From contig CAYVTZ010000004.1 in assembly GCA_964454685.1 (NCBI GenBank), positions 1 to 64,000 of the forward strand: a stretch of DNA of 64,000 nucleotides. The letters are read 5' to 3'. The notes beneath the pieces are model-generated. The model made no database searches, was not told the origin of the DNA, and saw only the letters and a list, made by a program, of their open reading frames with translations. This document shows, piece after piece, positions 44,025 to 53,763 of this stretch. Source of the stretch: CAYVTZ01 sp964454685. Its GTDB lineage: Bacteria; Bacillota; Clostridia; Christensenellales; Christensenellaceae. A program made the position numbers and the translations under genes. The stretch's first letter is position 1, and each line of letters begins with the position of its first letter.

Positions 44025-46646
44025 ATGAAAAAACTAACTGCTATCATTTTGTGTCTCTGTCTGCTCTGTTCCATCACTGTGGTGGGTCTGGCGCAAGAAT
44101 CGGAAGAGGCTCCGCTTGCGAGCGCTTCCGCATTACCGGAGGTTTCCGAGCAGCCAAGCTCAATCCCAACAGATCTTCCGGTTGAATCGCCCGGTGAGGT
44201 TCCCTCACCGCAGCCCGATGCAGAGCCGAATCCGACCCCCACGCCCATTGCGGAGCCAACGCCCCTTCCCACGGAGCAGCCCACCGCCGTGCCCTCGGAA
44301 AGCCCATCGCCCACCGAGGCGCCTAGCGAAGCACCTTCAGAAGCACCCACCGAAACGCCGTCCGCTTCGCCCGTTGCGCAGCCCTCGGAGTCTCCCGCAC
44401 CCGGCGCGTCGCCCACTGCAACGCCGAGCGTGCTGCCCACGCCTTCTGCGCCACTGATGTATTCCACCTCGGACGCGGATCCCACAGAAGAAATCGTGGT
44501 CATGTATGCGGAGCCGCAGCCCATGCAGCTCGATAATCTTTCCATGCTCAGTTCGGATATCATGGCGATCGAGCAAGTTTCGGATGTGGTAGATGTCATC
44601 GTTCCTGCTCCCGATGTGGATGCCGATGCCATGATCGATCAACTCAATCAATCGCCCAATGTTCTGTTCGCGGGAAAAAATGATGTGCGTTATCTCAACG
44701 CCGCTCCCAACGATCCTTACCTCACCGTGCCATACAGCGGCGTCACGCAGTGGTGGTATTCCAGCATTCAGGCGGATCAAACATGGGATTTAGCGCGCAA
44801 CTCCGCGCCTGTTGTGGTTGCGGTGCTGGATTCCGGTCTCAATACCTCGCATCCGGATTTGCAGGGGCGCATCGCCAAAGGCTATGATTTTGTCAACAAA
44901 ACCACCAATGTCACAGACACCAATGGTCACGGCACCAGCGTAGCAAGCTGCGTTGCAGCCGCCACCAACAACAGTACCGGAATTGCCGGCGTAGCAGGGG
45001 CAAGCAACGTCAAGGTCGCGCCTTTTCGCGTAAGCTCCGGACGCATCATTCAGGTCTCAAAAATTGTCGCCGCATTGCGTATGGCGGCAGATCGTCCGGA
45101 TGTTCAAGTCATCAATATGAGCTATGGCGGTTATATCAAAGATTATCTGTGGACCTACCCGCCGCAGTCCTTTCTGGACAAGGATGTAGAATATCAGGCG
45201 GTTCAATATGCCGCACAAAAAGGAAAAATACTGATTTCCTCTTCCGGCAATGAGGCGGATGACCCAACACTCGCCGGTGCATATTCGTTCCCGGCAAGCT
45301 ATGATAATGTCATTTCGGTTGCATCGCTCTCTTCGGGAAACCGCCCATCCTACTATTCTCAATACAACGATCGTGTCGATCTAAGCGCCCCCGGCGAGGA
45401 TGTGCTCATGGCAAGCTACACCGGCAGTTACACCATCAGTGACGGCACTTCTTTTTCATCGCCCATCGTTGCAGGTTGTGCCGCTTTTTTGCTTTCGGTC
45501 AGCCCCAATCAAAGTCCGGCAGCCGTGGAAAAGATTTTGACCTCCACTGCGTATAATCCTACCGGTGCAGGCTATGATAAATATTACGGTTACGGCAAAG
45601 TTCAGCTCAAACGGGCATACGAGCAAATCGTCATACCGGTTTCCAAAATCACGTTGGATCGCAGTTCTCTTACCATGGGGCTGTCCTCCTCGGTGCAGCT
45701 TTCCGCCACCATCACTCCCTCAAACGCCGCAAATAAGGCGCTCTCTTGGTCCAGCAGTAATCCTGCCGTCGCAGACGTAAGCGCATCCGGCAGAGTTACC
45801 GCAAACGCGCTGGGAACGGCTACCATCACGGTCACCGCAGAGGGCGGCAAAACTGCTTCCTGCACCGTCACTGTGCAGCAGAATGTTCCAAACATCTCAC
45901 TTTCCGCATCTGCGCCTGCCGTGGGCGTCAGCAAAAAAATTAAAATGACTGCTTCTGTCAGCCCCGCAAGCGAGGCGCAATACCCCATTCAATGGAGCAG
46001 CAGCAATAAAAAAATCGCAACCGTTGATTCCAAGGGCGTTGTCTACGGTCGCGGCGTAGGGCGCGTTACCATTACGGCAACCCTGCAAAACAGCGCACGC
46101 ACCAAGGCTACCTACGCTTTAAAGGTCACGCCAATGGTACAGCAGGTCAAAATCAGCAAAACCTCCATGAATCTGTTTATCGGTCAATCCTACCGACTCA
46201 AAACAGGCGTGGCGCCTTCCGGCGCTTCCAAATCTGTCCTTTGGACCACCGGCAATGCCAAGCGCGCAACCGTGAATTCCAAAGGCATGGTCACGGCAAC
46301 GGGCACCGGTAAGGTGCGCATCACCGCCACCGCAACAGACGGCAGCCGCAAATCGGTTTCCTGCCTTATCACCGTATATAGGCCGGTAAAAAGCGTCTCG
46401 ATGTCGCCCACCTCCCTTACGCTCAAAAAGGGCAAAGTCGCCACGCTCAAGGCAAAAGTGCTCCCCGCCAACGCTTCCAAACGAACGCTCAAATGGGTCA
46501 GCAGCAATCCCAAAGCCGTTCAGGTTTCCCCTTCCACGGGCAAAATCAAAGCGGTCGGCGTCGGCACTTCCACCATCACGGCATACGCCCTCGACGGCAC
46601 CAAAAAAAGAGCGCGCTGCCGCGTCACCGTGTATGATATGACGTAA
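44025..46646 (+). CDS. Secreted S8 subtilisin-like protease with four Big2 domains
   Basis: From the ATG at 44025 the protein has 873 residues. A signal peptide (LTAIILCLCLLCSITVVGLA) and a ~110-residue Pro/Ser/Glu/Thr linker precede a pro-region. The subtilase domain follows, with a full triad: Asp in VVAVLDSGLNTSHPD, His in NGHGTSVAS and Ser in GTSFSSPIVAG. Four bacterial Ig-like Big2 repeats end the protein, each with W(S)SSN and TVTAEGG-type strands. There is no LPxTG or membrane anchor, so attachment would be through the Big2 repeats. The last 714 coding bases before the final codons are identical to the next gene. Confidence 0.92.
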   Translation: MKKLTAIILCLCLLCSITVVGLAQESEEAPLASASALPEVSEQPSSIPTDLPVESPGEVPSPQPDAEPNPTPTPIAEPTPLPTEQPTAVPSESPSPTEAPSEAPSEAPTETPSASPVAQPSESPAPGASPTATPSVLPTPSAPLMYSTSDADPTEEIVVMYAEPQPMQLDNLSMLSSDIMAIEQVSDVVDVIVPAPDVDADAMIDQLNQSPNVLFAGKNDVRYLNAAPNDPYLTVPYSGVTQWWYSSIQADQTWDLARNSAPVVVAVLDSGLNTSHPDLQGRIAKGYDFVNKTTNVTDTNGHGTSVASCVAAATNNSTGIAGVAGASNVKVAPFRVSSGRIIQVSKIVAALRMAADRPDVQVINMSYGGYIKDYLWTYPPQSFLDKDVEYQAVQYAAQKGKILISSSGNEADDPTLAGAYSFPASYDNVISVASLSSGNRPSYYSQYNDRVDLSAPGEDVLMASYTGSYTISDGTSFSSPIVAGCAAFLLSVSPNQSPAAVEKILTSTAYNPTGAGYDKYYGYGKVQLKRAYEQIVIPVSKITLDRSSLTMGLSSSVQLSATITPSNAANKALSWSSSNPAVADVSASGRVTANALGTATITVTAEGGKTASCTVTVQQNVPNISLSASAPAVGVSKKIKMTASVSPASEAQYPIQWSSSNKKIATVDSKGVVYGRGVGRVTITATLQNSARTKATYALKVTPMVQQVKISKTSMNLFIGQSYRLKTGVAPSGASKSVLWTTGNAKRATVNSKGMVTATGTGKVRITATATDGSRKSVSCLITVYRPVKSVSMSPTSLTLKKGKVATLKAKVLPANASKRTLKWVSSNPKAVQVSPSTGKIKAVGVGTSTITAYALDGTKKRARCRVTVYDMT
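45918..46631 (+). repeat. 714-bp direct repeat, copy 1
   Basis: This block, encoding the last three Big2 domains, is base-for-base identical to 49073-49786 as far as I could read. Flanking coding sequence is clearly diverged, which points to recent gene conversion or duplication. Confidence 0.93.
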
Positions 46647-46723
46647 ACGGCTCTCCCGGCGTGTTGCATTGCGCCATTGTAAATAAATTCCTAATTTTTC
46701 ATGTATATTAAGGAGATTGTATC

Positions 46724-49700
46724 GTGAAACGAGTTCTACCCCTACTGATTTGTTTTTGCCTCTTTTGTTCCATATTCACCCCCGTCATAGGGTTTGCTCA
46801 GCCGGTTGAGTCTGCGCCGGTCGATTTTACGGACACTCCTTCCGGTGCGGACACCCCTACCGATCAACCAACAGCCACACAGACTGCGTCGCAGCAAACC
46901 GACCCTGCAATTTCACCGGAACCATCCTCCGCACCGGAACCATCCTCCGCGCCGGAACCGTCCATTGCTCCGGTGCCCTCTCCCACTCCTGAAGCGCCCG
47001 TTCCCACACCCTCCGCGTCACCGCAGCCGTCTGCGTTCGAGCCTGAGCCGGATGCGTCACCCGTACCAACCGAAGAAATCCCTGAGGTAGCGCTGTCCTA
47101 TTGCGCCTCTGTGCCCAATCCCGAAGATGGCATCGTTGTGATGTATCAAGAACCACAATCTGTTCAGTTAAATAATTTGAGGTCCGTCGGCGGTCAAATC
47201 GAGCTGATCGAACAAGTTTCCGATGTGGTAGATGTGCTTATTCCGTCTCCACAGGCGGATGTTGACGCGCTCATTGACGAATTGAACGCCGCACCCAACG
47301 TGCTTTGCGCCGGAAAAAACGAATTGCGTTATCTCAACGCGCCACCCAACGATACCTATTTTACAGAGGCTCTTGTCAATGGTATCAAGATGTGGTGGTA
47401 TCCCGTCATTCAAGCAGACCAAACATGGAACAGCATCAAAAACCCTGCTTCCATCACAGTAGCCGTGCTGGATTCGGGGCTTAACACCACACATTTCGAG
47501 TTTCAGAATCGCATCACAAGCGGCTACGATTTTATCACCAATTCACCCAATGTAGTCGACACTCTGGGGCATGGCACGGGTGTCGCAAGCAGCATTGCCG
47601 CACTCACCAACAATCAGGCGGGCATCGCAGGCTCGGCAGGTTTGGCGAATGTGTCCATCGCACCTTATCGCATTGCGCAAGGCAAAGTCGCCTCAACCGC
47701 AAACATCGTCGCCGCGCTGCGCATGGCAGCAGATCGTGCAGACGTGCGTATCATTAACATGAGTTTTGGCGGCTACATGGAGTCTTATAAAACAAACTAT
47801 CCCCCGCAGGAAGTGCTGGATCAAAGCGTTGAATATCAAGCAATTCAGTATGCCGCGCAAAAAGGTAAAATCCTCATCGCCTCCTCGGGTAACGATCGCG
47901 GCAGCGCCAATTATGACGGTGCATACAGCTTCCCCGCCAGTTACGATAACGTGATTTCCGTTTCTGCATCCACCTATAAAAATGGCATTGCAAATTTTTC
48001 TCAGTATAACGACCGTGTCGATCTTTGCGCGCCCGGCGCCGATATCATCACGGCAAGCCATACCGGTAATGCGTTCTCCTTCAGTGCCGGCACTTCCTTT
48101 TCCGCACCCATCGTAGCAGGCTGCGCCGCGTTTCTGCTGTCTGCCAACCCCTCACTCACCCCCGCGCAAGTCGAGCAGTTGTTGGTCGATACCGCCATGC
48201 ACCCGCTTGGTAAAGATTATGATGTAGACTTTGGCAACGGCATTGTTCAGCTCCAAAACGCCTATGCACGTCTTGTCGTTCCCGTTGCTTCCGTGTCGCT
48301 GGATACAGCCACGCTTACCTTAAACGCAAACGCTACGCACAAGCTGACGGCAACCATTTCCCCCGCCAATGCCACCAATCCGGCCGTCTCTTGGGGCAGC
48401 AGCAACCCCGCCGTCGCTTCCGTGGATGCCTCAGGCATTGTAACCGCACATGCCGCAGGCACCGCTGTCATCACGGTCACCGCAGAGGGCGGCAAAACCG
48501 CTACCTGCACCATCACTGTGCCGAGTCTTGTCGTTCCCGTGGCTTCCGTGTCGCTGAATGCAGCCACGCTTACCTTAAACGCGAACGCCACGCATAAACT
48601 GACGGCAATCCTTTCCCCCGCCAACGCCACCAATCCGGCCGTCTCGTGGAGCAGCAACAACCCCGCCGTCGCTTCCGTGGATGCCACAGGTATGATAACC
48701 GCGCATGCCGCAGGCACCGCTGTCATCACGGTCACCGCAGAGGGTGGCAAAACTGCTTCCTGCACCGTCACCGTGCCGAGTCTTGTCGTTCCCGTGGCTT
48801 CCGTATCGCTGAATGCAGCCACGCTTACCTTAAGCGCAAACGCCACGCACAAGCTGACGGCAACCATTTCCCCCGCCAACGCCACCAATCCGGCCGTCTC
48901 TTGGGGCAGCAGCAACCCCGCCGTCACTTCCGTGGATACCTCAGGCATTGTAACCGCGCATGCCGCAGGCACCGCTGTCATCACGGTCACCGCAGAGGGC
49001 GGCAAAACTGCTTCCTGCACCGTCACCGTGCAGCAGAATATTCCAAATATCTCACTTTCCGCATCCGCGCCCGCCGTGGGCGTCAGCAAAAAAATTAAAA
49101 TGACTGCTTCTGTCAGCCCCGCAAGCGAGGCGCAATACCCCATTCAATGGAGCAGCAGCAATAAAAAAATCGCAACCGTTGATTCCAAGGGCGTTGTCTA
49201 CGGTCGCGGCGTAGGGCGCGTTACCATTACGGCAACCCTGCAAAACAGCGCACGCACCAAGGCTACCTACGCTTTAAAGGTCACGCCAATGGTACAGCAG
49301 GTCAAAATCAGCAAAACCTCCATGAATCTGTTTATCGGTCAATCCTACCGACTCAAAACAGGCGTGGCGCCTTCCGGCGCTTCCAAATCTGTCCTTTGGA
49401 CCACCGGCAATGCCAAGCGCGCAACCGTGAATTCCAAAGGCATGGTCACGGCAACGGGCACCGGTAAGGTGCGCATCACCGCCACCGCAACAGACGGCAG
49501 CCGCAAATCGGTTTCCTGCCTTATCACCGTATATAGGCCGGTAAAAAGCGTCTCGATGTCGCCCACCTCCCTTACGCTCAAAAAGGGCAAAGTCGCCACG
49601 CTCAAGGCAAAAGTGCTCCCCGCCAACGCTTCCAAACGAACGCTCAAATGGGTCAGCAGCAATCCCAAAGCCGTTCAGGTTTCCCCTTCCACGGGCAAAA

Positions 49701-49801
49701 TCAAAGCGGTCGGCGTCGGCACTTCCACCATCACGGCATACGCCCTCGACGGCACCAAAAAAAGAGCGCGCTGCCGCGTCACCGTGCCCGATATCTCGTG
49801 A
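46724..49801 (+). CDS. Secreted S8 subtilisin-like protease with six Big2 domains
   Basis: This 1025-residue paralogue of the preceding gene starts at a GTG with AAGGAG eight bases upstream. Order: signal peptide, Pro/Ser/Glu linker, pro-region (EIVVMY-like IVVMYQEPQSVQLNN), and a subtilase with triad VAVLDSGLNTTH, LGHGTGVAS and GTSFSAPIVAG. Three near-identical 85-residue Big2 repeats follow, then three more Big2 domains shared exactly with the upstream gene. It lies only 77 nt after that gene and may share its transcript. Substrates are unknown; the two catalytic domains have diverged much more than the tails. Confidence 0.92.
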   Translation: MKRVLPLLICFCLFCSIFTPVIGFAQPVESAPVDFTDTPSGADTPTDQPTATQTASQQTDPAISPEPSSAPEPSSAPEPSIAPVPSPTPEAPVPTPSASPQPSAFEPEPDASPVPTEEIPEVALSYCASVPNPEDGIVVMYQEPQSVQLNNLRSVGGQIELIEQVSDVVDVLIPSPQADVDALIDELNAAPNVLCAGKNELRYLNAPPNDTYFTEALVNGIKMWWYPVIQADQTWNSIKNPASITVAVLDSGLNTTHFEFQNRITSGYDFITNSPNVVDTLGHGTGVASSIAALTNNQAGIAGSAGLANVSIAPYRIAQGKVASTANIVAALRMAADRADVRIINMSFGGYMESYKTNYPPQEVLDQSVEYQAIQYAAQKGKILIASSGNDRGSANYDGAYSFPASYDNVISVSASTYKNGIANFSQYNDRVDLCAPGADIITASHTGNAFSFSAGTSFSAPIVAGCAAFLLSANPSLTPAQVEQLLVDTAMHPLGKDYDVDFGNGIVQLQNAYARLVVPVASVSLDTATLTLNANATHKLTATISPANATNPAVSWGSSNPAVASVDASGIVTAHAAGTAVITVTAEGGKTATCTITVPSLVVPVASVSLNAATLTLNANATHKLTAILSPANATNPAVSWSSNNPAVASVDATGMITAHAAGTAVITVTAEGGKTASCTVTVPSLVVPVASVSLNAATLTLSANATHKLTATISPANATNPAVSWGSSNPAVTSVDTSGIVTAHAAGTAVITVTAEGGKTASCTVTVQQNIPNISLSASAPAVGVSKKIKMTASVSPASEAQYPIQWSSSNKKIATVDSKGVVYGRGVGRVTITATLQNSARTKATYALKVTPMVQQVKISKTSMNLFIGQSYRLKTGVAPSGASKSVLWTTGNAKRATVNSKGMVTATGTGKVRITATATDGSRKSVSCLITVYRPVKSVSMSPTSLTLKKGKVATLKAKVLPANASKRTLKWVSSNPKAVQVSPSTGKIKAVGVGTSTITAYALDGTKKRARCRVTVPDIS
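48275..49030 (+). repeat. Three tandem 255-bp Big2 repeats
   Basis: Units begin at 48275, 48530 and 48785, an exact 255-bp spacing, and encode VVPVASVSL...TVTVPSL. They differ at only a few codons. Such arrays expand and contract by recombination. Confidence 0.92.
49073..49786 (+). repeat. 714-bp direct repeat, copy 2
   Basis: Identical to 45918-46631 (offset 3155 bp). The first difference upstream is at 49072 and downstream at 49787. Confidence 0.93.
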
Positions 49802-49867
49802 ATATACTCCCACCGTAAAACCCCGCAATTCCCTCCACAACACAAAAACGCACCATTTCTCAGCATC

Positions 49868-49917
49868 AAAAAGCCGCGCATTCAGGCAAAAGAAAAATTG
49901 CCCAAATGCGCGGCTTT
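49868..49917. terminator. Bidirectional terminator
   Basis: AAAGCCGCGCATT pairs with AATGCGCGGCTTT, with an inner GGCAA/TTGCC stem, between the convergent subtilase and kinase genes. Confidence 0.88.
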
Positions 49918-49945
49918 CGCGCCTTATAAAATCGCTCCGCGGCTC

Positions 49946-51478
49946 TTACAAGCTCATCAGCGCATCCCCGATATCGCACAGCGAATCCGTGGCCTTGCGA
50001 TAAATCTGCATCATTTTATCATAGTATTCCATGTTCTGCGCGCTCGGCACAACGCGCTCCTCAATGTTGTGCAACTCGTCAATCTTGTCAAAGTTGCTCC
50101 ACAAGCCGGTTCCCACCGCCGCAACCGCCGCAGCGCCCAGCGCCGCCGCCTGTTGATCGATGTTGGATTTTAACACCGTCACCTTGTAGATGTCCGCATA
50201 AATCTGCCTCCACAGCGCACTCTTAGACCCGCCGCCCACCAGCAGCATTTCGTCGCTGATCTGCGTCATGGTGCGCAGTTCGTCCAGACAAACGCGCAAG
50301 CTCATAGAAATACCCTCCATGGAAGCGCGGATGATGTCCGCGCGCGTATGGATCAAATCCAAGCCCATAAAGGAACCGCGCAGATTGTAGCTTTTGTCCA
50401 TCGGCATGCCGCCGCCCAGGCTTGGATTAAACAACAGCTTGTTTGCTCCCACAGGTGAGTTTGCCGCCTCCGCCGTCATCAGCTCATATTCATCCTTGCC
50501 CGTGCGCTGCGCCTCCTCAATAAACTCGCGCCCCAGTTGATCCCGCATCCAGCGAAACGCCGTGCCACCCGCTGTCACGCAGAGTGCAGAAGCGAAATAT
50601 TTCGGTACCACGTGCGTGAATACATATGGTCTGGACCGCTTTTCCAGCAAGGGCTTCTGTGAAGAAATTGCGATCCACGAGGAGGAACCCAGCGAGTTAT
50701 ACACCCGCCCTTCCTTGAACGCTTTTGCGCCCAGCGCCATGCAGGAATTGTCCACGCCGCCTGCCACCACAGCAACATTCGTACTCAATCCCAGCGCCTC
50801 CGCCGCCTCTTTGCTAATCTGTCCGATCACATCTGTGGATGCCACCACCTCCGGGAAAATTTCCGCCGGCAAACCCATTGCCTCAATCAGCTCACCGGAA
50901 TACTGCCATCCGTTCAAATCCCATACACCGCTGCCCGAAGCATATGAAGGCTCCGTCACCAGCCGACCCGTCAGCTTGTAGTTGATGTAATCCTTTGTGC
51001 CGATCACCTTGTCGATCTTTGCAAACACGTCCGGTTCGTTGTCCTTATACCAAAGGATTTTAAACGCGGTGTAAAAAGCAGGGGTAAAGCCGTTCCCTGT
51101 GGTCATGTACCACTTTTCCTCGTCATACCCCTCAAACACTTTGGCAACCTGCGCCGTCGCGCGCCCGTCCGACCATATGGGCGTCGCCTCCTTGAGCAGA
51201 GACCCGTCCTTACCGATGGGTACCGCTCCCAGGCTATGACCGGAAATACCGCAGCATGTGATATCATTTTTGTCTACCTTGGTCTCCGCCAGCAGTTGCC
51301 GTGTGCTCTGCACAATGGCGTTCCACCAGTCCTCCGGCTTCTGCTCATGCCAGCCATGCGCCGGATAATATGTGTCATACGATACAAACGTCGCCGCAAT
51401 GCAGTTCCCCTCCGCATCGTATAGCGACGCTTTGTTTCCGCCGGTCCCTAAATCCCATGCAATAATTTTCTTGCTCAT
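49946..51478 (-). CDS. FGGY-family carbohydrate kinase (xylulokinase-like)
   Basis: This 510-residue sugar kinase phosphorylates a ketose or polyol with ATP. The N-terminal FGGY domain has AWDLGTGGNKASLYD (phosphate loop 1) and GISGHSLGAVPI. The C-terminal domain has VVAGGVDNSCMALGA and LLVGGGSKSALWRQIYADI, the family's second signature. The start at 51478 has AGGAG seven bases upstream, and the LacI-fusion stop lies 11 nt before. It ends the catabolic operon. Xylulose, other ketoses or erythritol-like polyols are all possible substrates. Confidence 0.88.
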   Translation of the reverse strand: MSKKIIAWDLGTGGNKASLYDAEGNCIAATFVSYDTYYPAHGWHEQKPEDWWNAIVQSTRQLLAETKVDKNDITCCGISGHSLGAVPIGKDGSLLKEATPIWSDGRATAQVAKVFEGYDEEKWYMTTGNGFTPAFYTAFKILWYKDNEPDVFAKIDKVIGTKDYINYKLTGRLVTEPSYASGSGVWDLNGWQYSGELIEAMGLPAEIFPEVVASTDVIGQISKEAAEALGLSTNVAVVAGGVDNSCMALGAKAFKEGRVYNSLGSSSWIAISSQKPLLEKRSRPYVFTHVVPKYFASALCVTAGGTAFRWMRDQLGREFIEEAQRTGKDEYELMTAEAANSPVGANKLLFNPSLGGGMPMDKSYNLRGSFMGLDLIHTRADIIRASMEGISMSLRVCLDELRTMTQISDEMLLVGGGSKSALWRQIYADIYKVTVLKSNIDQQAAALGAAAVAAVGTGLWSNFDKIDELHNIEERVVPSAQNMEYYDKMMQIYRKATDSLCDIGDALMSL

Positions 51479-51489
51479 TGTCTCTCTCC

Positions 51490-53736
51490 TCATGTGTTAT
51501 ATATCTGGTTCAATTCCTTGTTCGCCTCAGACAATGCCGTCTGCGCATCCGTTTTACCCGTGATCGTGTCATACACAGCCCGTCCCAAAATGCGCTCAAA
51601 CATACTCTCGCTGATCAACTGCCCGCTTTTGCTTTTCGGAAGCGCGCGCAGCCGCCCATGCTTGCGCGCCTGCGTATTCTTACGAATCCACGGATAAATA
51701 TTTTCCAGTTCAATGTTCTCAATGGAAATTCGGTTGGGAACAAAATTCCCAATGATCGTGCTGATCACCGAAATTTCCCGGCTCGTCACCCAGCGCATAA
51801 ACTCGTATGCCTCGTCCTTGCGCTTGCTGTTGCGGTTAAGCGCCAGCACCCAGCCACCGTCCACGCTAAATTTTCCCGGCAGCAAGTCAAATCCGATTTT
51901 CCCCACAATATCAGATTTATCGCGCTCCGTCACCGCCGTCAAATTATCCGAAAACAGCACCATCATTGCCGCTTTCCGCTCACGAAATTCCACCGGCTGC
52001 TCCGGCCACCAGTTGTCGCAGGAGCCCTCCGACGCATATTTATAGCTCTGCTTGTAGTTCTCCAGCGCCGCCACCGCCTCCGGGCTGTCCAGCGTAAACC
52101 CCTTCTTGCCGTGCACTTCTCCGCCAAACGACCACAACCGCGGCAGATATTCGCACACCGCGCCGCTGCTCATGCGTCCGCCCAGCGTTGTGCCAAACTC
52201 CGTTGGCGAATCCGGATTGAATTTTCGTGTAAAAAACTCCGCAATCTGGTTAAACTCCTGCCATGTCTTTGGCGGGCGCAATTCTTTTTTATATTTCGCG
52301 TGATATTTGCGCTGTGTCACAATGTCGTCAAATAAATCCTTGCGATAAAACAGCAGTTGCTGACAAAATGTATAGGGTACGCCATACGTTTTTCCCTTGC
52401 GCACCGCAAATTCTTCATAAACATCCTGCGGCACATCATTGTAGAACAGCGGGTCGCTTTGAATGCGCCCATCCAGCGCTTCCACCCACTGATTCTCCGC
52501 AAATTCCTCCATCCACGGAATGTCAAGATCCAGCACATCATATTCGTCGCTCTGCGCCGCTTCGCACACCGCGTCATACATTTTTGTGTAGTCACGATAA
52601 TCAATCTCCACGCGATAACCCGTGGTGTTTTCAAAGCAGCTTTTCATGGTCTGCACCGCAACGCGCGCGCGATCATCCGTGAGTAGAATACGAATCGTGG
52701 ACTTTTCTTTTGGCTTCTTCGGCGTGTCCAAATGCTTGGTTATCACCGCCTCAATGTTGATGTATTCATCCGTCACAAAAAGCTGCTTGGTCTCGTGCAA
52801 ATTAGGGCTGTTCACACGCTCCATCAGCAATCGAAACGCTTCGTCCGCCATCTTGTCATAAGGCAGCGGCAGTTCAATCACGCCCGGCATCATAGAGCTG
52901 GTCCAGCTAGCGGGTACCAGCGCCAAAATCAGCGGACGCCGCTCCGGCGCAATCCCCATCACTTCCAGTGCCTTTTGTACAGATTCCTTGATCTGGCTGC
53001 ACGAAGTCAGCACCACGCTGGGCGGTTCCTCCTGCGATAGAATGCGGATCGCCGCATTGAGCGCGCTCTCCCTGTCATAGCTTGCCGTTGCGCAATAATC
53101 AAGATTGATCTCGCCATGCATATCGTGATGTGCCGAAGCAAACCCGTTGAAAATTTCTTTCTCCAGCGTATATTCGCGCGGCCCCACAATGATTCCCATA
53201 TTACGATAGCCGCGCTGTAACATCTGCTTAATCGCAGTGTAAGCGGCTTTTTTGGCATCCACCGCAATAAAGTCGGTGTTGAGTTTTGCAATCATGCGCT
53301 GCAAAAAGACAATCTTAAGACCCCGCTCACGCAGTTCCCGAAACAGATCCGCATTTGCCGGCTGGCATGTCATCAACAGTACGCCATCCTTGTTGTACAT
53401 CAATGCTTGATTCAGCAGCTTGGTTTCCAAATCCGCATCTTCATTCGTGGTATGCAGATTCGCCGTATAGCCCAGCTTTGCGCCCAGCACGGAAAGATTG
53501 GTGTGCATGAGCGATAATGATTTGTCGATGATGTTGGGCAAAATCACGTCAAACTGCATCGTCTTGCTTTGCTTTAAAGTCGATGCAATGGCATTGGGAA
53601 CATAGCGCAGTTCCTTCATCGCCTGCTCCACGCGTTCAACCTTGTCTAAGCGCACGCCCTTTGCGCCGTTGATCACATTAGACACCGTCCCATGCGATAC
53701 CCCGGCAAGGCGTGCAACGTCCTTCATTGTAGCCAT
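51490..53736 (-). CDS. LacI-type regulator fused to a family-1 solute-binding domain
   Basis: This 748-residue protein has three parts: a LacI helix-turn-helix (residues ~4-55, MKDVARLAGVSHGTVSNVIN), a periplasmic-binding-protein-like LacI core (~60-340), and an extra ~390-residue domain that matches extracellular family-1 (MalE-type) solute-binding proteins (YGVPYTFCQQLLFYRKDLF, GGWVLALNRNSKRKDEAYEF). There is no signal peptide, so the added domain must be cytoplasmic. Typical LacI proteins have ~340 residues. It probably senses two ligands or a ligand plus an intermediate, and controls the surrounding sugar genes. It lies between deoC and the kinase. Confidence 0.9.
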   Translation of the reverse strand: MATMKDVARLAGVSHGTVSNVINGAKGVRLDKVERVEQAMKELRYVPNAIASTLKQSKTMQFDVILPNIIDKSLSLMHTNLSVLGAKLGYTANLHTTNEDADLETKLLNQALMYNKDGVLLMTCQPANADLFRELRERGLKIVFLQRMIAKLNTDFIAVDAKKAAYTAIKQMLQRGYRNMGIIVGPREYTLEKEIFNGFASAHHDMHGEINLDYCATASYDRESALNAAIRILSQEEPPSVVLTSCSQIKESVQKALEVMGIAPERRPLILALVPASWTSSMMPGVIELPLPYDKMADEAFRLLMERVNSPNLHETKQLFVTDEYINIEAVITKHLDTPKKPKEKSTIRILLTDDRARVAVQTMKSCFENTTGYRVEIDYRDYTKMYDAVCEAAQSDEYDVLDLDIPWMEEFAENQWVEALDGRIQSDPLFYNDVPQDVYEEFAVRKGKTYGVPYTFCQQLLFYRKDLFDDIVTQRKYHAKYKKELRPPKTWQEFNQIAEFFTRKFNPDSPTEFGTTLGGRMSSGAVCEYLPRLWSFGGEVHGKKGFTLDSPEAVAALENYKQSYKYASEGSCDNWWPEQPVEFRERKAAMMVLFSDNLTAVTERDKSDIVGKIGFDLLPGKFSVDGGWVLALNRNSKRKDEAYEFMRWVTSREISVISTIIGNFVPNRISIENIELENIYPWIRKNTQARKHGRLRALPKSKSGQLISESMFERILGRAVYDTITGKTDAQTALSEANKELNQIYNT

Positions 53737-53763
53737 GCTTGGCTCCCCTCACTGACCGCCGAA

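Noticed and set aside
48262..49143. A 293-codon minus-strand frame with regular repeats
   Set aside because: It is the reverse reading of the Big2 repeat array; no start signals.
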